13,647 nt of DNA from Bacillota bacterium. Its GTDB lineage: Bacteria > Bacillota > UBA4882 > UBA8346. The notes under the pieces are model-generated. The model worked only from the letters and a program-made list of their open reading frames with translations. It had not been told where the DNA came from and did no database searches. The stretch is from contig JAEZJQ010000015.1 in the NCBI GenBank assembly GCA_023436305.1, forward strand, positions 1 through 13,647. Reading direction: 5' to 3'. The translations under genes were made by a program, and so were the position numbers. Shown piece after piece: positions 11,609-13,647 of the stretch (its first letter is position 1; every line of letters begins with the position of its first letter).

Positions 11609-13273
11609 ATGGCAAATCAAGATCCGGTCCGGCATAATATCGATCATTACCTGGATAACCGCCATCCAGATCTTAACCATCGTAAGTATGGCCGGGAGGA
11701 AGTGGATATCTGTATCGTCGGGGCCGGAGCAGCCGGTGGTCTCATCGCTCACGATTTGGCCAAGGCGGGACTTAGTGTGGCCGTCATTGAAGCCGGCCCT
11801 TTCTGGAATCCTCAGACCGACTTCGCCAGTGATGAATTGGCCATGAAATTTTTAGGCTGGCAGGACACCGTGCTGGTGGCAGGAGCCGATCCGTTTAAAA
11901 TGGGACATAATAACACCGGACGGGGTGTGGGTGGTGGTACGGTTCATTTCACCGGAGTTTTTCTTCGTTTTCACGAAAGTGATTTCCAGGTGAAAAGCCG
12001 GGATGGTGTAGCCGATGACTGGCCGGTGGCCTACTCCGATTTAGAGCCCTATTACACCCGGATTGAACGGGAAATCGCCGTCTCCGGGCCGAAACATTTT
12101 CCTTGGGGCGCTTTTCACGGACCTTACCCTTATCCGGAACGGGAACCCATCAGCGCCAATGCCATGCTTTTCCGCATGGGTTGTGAACGGCTGGGAGTCC
12201 AAAGCGTGGTTTCCCCTTTGGCCATTTTATCCGCGCCATTTGATGGCCGACCTCCCTGTATTAACCGGGGTTTTTGCAACCAGGGCTGTATGCCCAACGC
12301 CAAATTCAGCACCTTGATCCAGCATATCCCAAAAGCCATTGGTTACGGCGCTGAAATTTTATCGGACTGTATGGTTTCTAAAATAGAAATCGATGACCGG
12401 ACCGGACGGGCAACCGGTGTAATCTTTTATCATGATGGCATGGAATTCCGGCAGAAAGCCAAAGTCGTTGTACTGGCCAACTTCGTGGTTCAAATGCCCC
12501 GTTTATTGCTGGCATCGGCCACCACCGTTTACCCGAACGGTTTAGCCAACTCAAGCGGGCTTGTCGGAAAAGGGATCATGCCCCACTCGAGCCATGATGT
12601 ATACGCCCGTTTTGAGAACGAAGTCCGGCTATACAAAGGCACCCCGATTTTAGCCAGTACCCAGGAGTTCTATGAGACTGATCCCCGGCGGGGCTTCGTC
12701 CGTGGTTATACCTTGCACGCTCACGGCAAGCGGCCGGTTTCCATGGCACAGGGTTTAAGCCGTGGCGCCAAAATTTGGGGTTCCGGCTTACGGAAGACCA
12801 TGTTGGACTATAATTACTACGCTCATGCCACCATGGTGGGTGAAGTATTACCGGCGTTATCCAACACTGTAACTCTGGCGCCGGAGAAGGATGAATACGG
12901 ATTACCGCTACCGTTGGTCACCTTCAGTTATAGTGATAACGATCGGAAATTGATCGATCACGCCGTAGCCACCATGCAGGAGATCTTCAAGGCGGTGGGA
13001 GGAACACCGGAATATGTTGTCCCCGATACCGCTCATCTGATGGGAGGATGCCGGATGGGTAAAGATCCTAAAAAATCGGTCGTGGATGAATGGGGCCGAA
13101 CTCATGACCATGAAAACTTGTACCTGGCCGGGGCGCCGCTTTTCGTTACCGGCGGCGGTGGAAACCCAACTGAAACAGTCATGGCCCTGGCGGCCCGGAC
13201 TGCCGCCCATCTCATCGCACAGGCTCAAAAAGGTGTTTTCGGCAAAAGTGAACGTAAACCGGTATTTGTTTAG
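11609..13273 (+). CDS. GMC-family FAD dehydrogenase with predicted 3Fe-4S site (large subunit)
   Basis: A 554-residue flavoprotein that should oxidise a sugar, sugar acid or other alcohol and pass electrons to a membrane acceptor. The FAD Rossmann motif is VGAGAAGG (37-44) with E61 for the ribose; NTGRGVGGGTVHFTG (102-116) is the second FAD region. The C-terminal GMC block has H476 (DTAHLMGGCRMG), the NLYLAGAPLF strand (503-512) and N519 (GGGGNPTETVMALA), the expected catalytic His/Asn pair. C217-x5-C223-x3-C227 (PPCINRGFCNQGC) matches the spacing of the 3Fe-4S ligands known in bacterial FAD glucose dehydrogenase. No Tat or Sec signal is seen. ATG 11609 lies three bases after subunit 3; AAGGAG is 13 bases upstream, so coupling is likely. 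A strong terminator ends the operon. Substrate unknown. Confidence 0.92.
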   Translation: MANQDPVRHNIDHYLDNRHPDLNHRKYGREEVDICIVGAGAAGGLIAHDLAKAGLSVAVIEAGPFWNPQTDFASDELAMKFLGWQDTVLVAGADPFKMGHNNTGRGVGGGTVHFTGVFLRFHESDFQVKSRDGVADDWPVAYSDLEPYYTRIEREIAVSGPKHFPWGAFHGPYPYPEREPISANAMLFRMGCERLGVQSVVSPLAILSAPFDGRPPCINRGFCNQGCMPNAKFSTLIQHIPKAIGYGAEILSDCMVSKIEIDDRTGRATGVIFYHDGMEFRQKAKVVVLANFVVQMPRLLLASATTVYPNGLANSSGLVGKGIMPHSSHDVYARFENEVRLYKGTPILASTQEFYETDPRRGFVRGYTLHAHGKRPVSMAQGLSRGAKIWGSGLRKTMLDYNYYAHATMVGEVLPALSNTVTLAPEKDEYGLPLPLVTFSYSDNDRKLIDHAVATMQEIFKAVGGTPEYVVPDTAHLMGGCRMGKDPKKSVVDEWGRTHDHENLYLAGAPLFVTGGGGNPTETVMALAARTAAHLIAQAQKGVFGKSERKPVFV

Positions 13274-13334
13274 GTGGGACTGCTACTTTCATTGGACACT
13301 ATTCCAAATTCCGGAAACCGAAGGAGTTCGATAA

Positions 13335-13361
13335 AAAAACCGCCATAACCGGCGGTTTTTT
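13335..13361. terminator. Bidirectional rho-independent terminator
   Basis: AAAAACCGCC (13335-13344) pairs perfectly with GGCGGTTTTT (13351-13360) around a 6-base loop, giving T-runs on both strands. It ends the GMC operon (plus) and the convergent 65-aa gene (minus). Confidence 0.9.
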
Positions 13362-13389
13362 ATATAAAACCCGATAGAATTTAATGTAA

Positions 13390-13587
13390 TCAAGAATTCG
13401 TGGAATAGGAAACCACAGTTTCATTCATCTTGCGCAGGTCTTCCTGGCATTTTTTAATGGCATCGGCAATACCGGCGATCTCCCGGTTGGATATGGCCCC
13501 GTCCCGGGCGATAATTTCAAGCAAGTCCACGGCGTCGGTTAATTTTTCAACGACTTGATTTATTTTTACAGCGGTGGAAATGGTCAC
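13390..13587 (-). CDS. 65-aa helical protein of unknown function
   Basis: GTG at 13587 follows AAGGAGG with an eight-base spacer, a good translation start. The 65-residue product is almost entirely predicted helix: VKINQVVEKLTDAVDLLEIIA (about 7-27), a short polar turn (RDGAISN), IAGIADAIKKCQEDLRKMNETV (about 37-58), and a polar tail SYSTNS. Hydrophobic residues recur every three to four positions, suggesting a helical hairpin or coiled coil. One Cys (C47), no membrane span, no DNA-binding motif. The shared terminator at 13335-13361 ends it. Upstream sequence runs off the window edge, so its operon context is unknown. Family not recognised. Confidence 0.72.
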   Translation of the reverse strand: MTISTAVKINQVVEKLTDAVDLLEIIARDGAISNREIAGIADAIKKCQEDLRKMNETVVSYSTNS

Positions 13588-13647
13588 TTTAAAATCCTCC
13601 TTGTCTTATGGCATATCTCGCGGGGTAGTTAAAAACTCCATCCTATT

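Overview
The window looks like chromosomal DNA of a spore-forming Bacillota (Firmicute), probably a clostridial-grade or related lineage. The base composition is moderate, Shine-Dalgarno sites are strong (AGGAGG types), many genes start with TTG or GTG, and rho-independent hairpin terminators are abundant. There are AprX-like subtilases and a set of very small hydrophobic proteins of the kind common in sporulating Firmicutes. No rRNA, tRNA, CRISPR array, transposase or phage module was seen. The taxonomic placement is inference.

Left part (1-2230): the 3' end of an unrecognised gene (2-253, +) is followed by three tandem minus-strand genes of 39, 39 and 40 residues. Each encodes one membrane segment flanked by paired cysteines, and each has its own Shine-Dalgarno site. 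Copies 1 and 2 also share the same downstream terminator. A plus-strand SAM-dependent methyltransferase (1444-2124) follows, with a leader that could fold over its ribosome binding site.

Middle part (2230-8200): two homologous AprX-like S8 proteases, both on the minus strand, flank a group of small plus-strand genes. The first (2232-3596) has an intact catalytic triad. The second (5932-7275) keeps Asp, His and Ser but has lost the oxyanion-hole Asn and most of the GTSMAAP signature, so it may be a pseudoprotease. Between them lie an NlpC/P60 hydrolase (4111-4521), a 35-aa membrane microprotein (4671-4778), a 54-aa protein and a 155-aa protein with a hydrophobic C-terminus. Downstream are a 107-aa protein and a 41-aa membrane microprotein. 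I infer a spore-envelope or membrane-linked proteolysis locus; the sequence does not prove this.

Right part (8238-13647): a thiamine-diphosphate enzyme of the pyruvate oxidase/acetolactate synthase type (minus) carries an in-frame 30-bp tandem repeat in an interdomain linker. It is divergent from a tight four-gene operon: two novel small membrane proteins, a gluconate 2-dehydrogenase subunit 3 homologue, and a GMC flavoprotein. The flavoprotein has a C-x5-C-x3-C motif that probably binds a 3Fe-4S cluster. No signal peptide is visible on the soluble subunits and no cytochrome c gene is present, so this may be a membrane-anchored, cytoplasm-facing dehydrogenase whose acceptor is reached through the two membrane proteins. 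A bidirectional terminator separates it from a 65-aa helical protein on the minus strand at the right edge.
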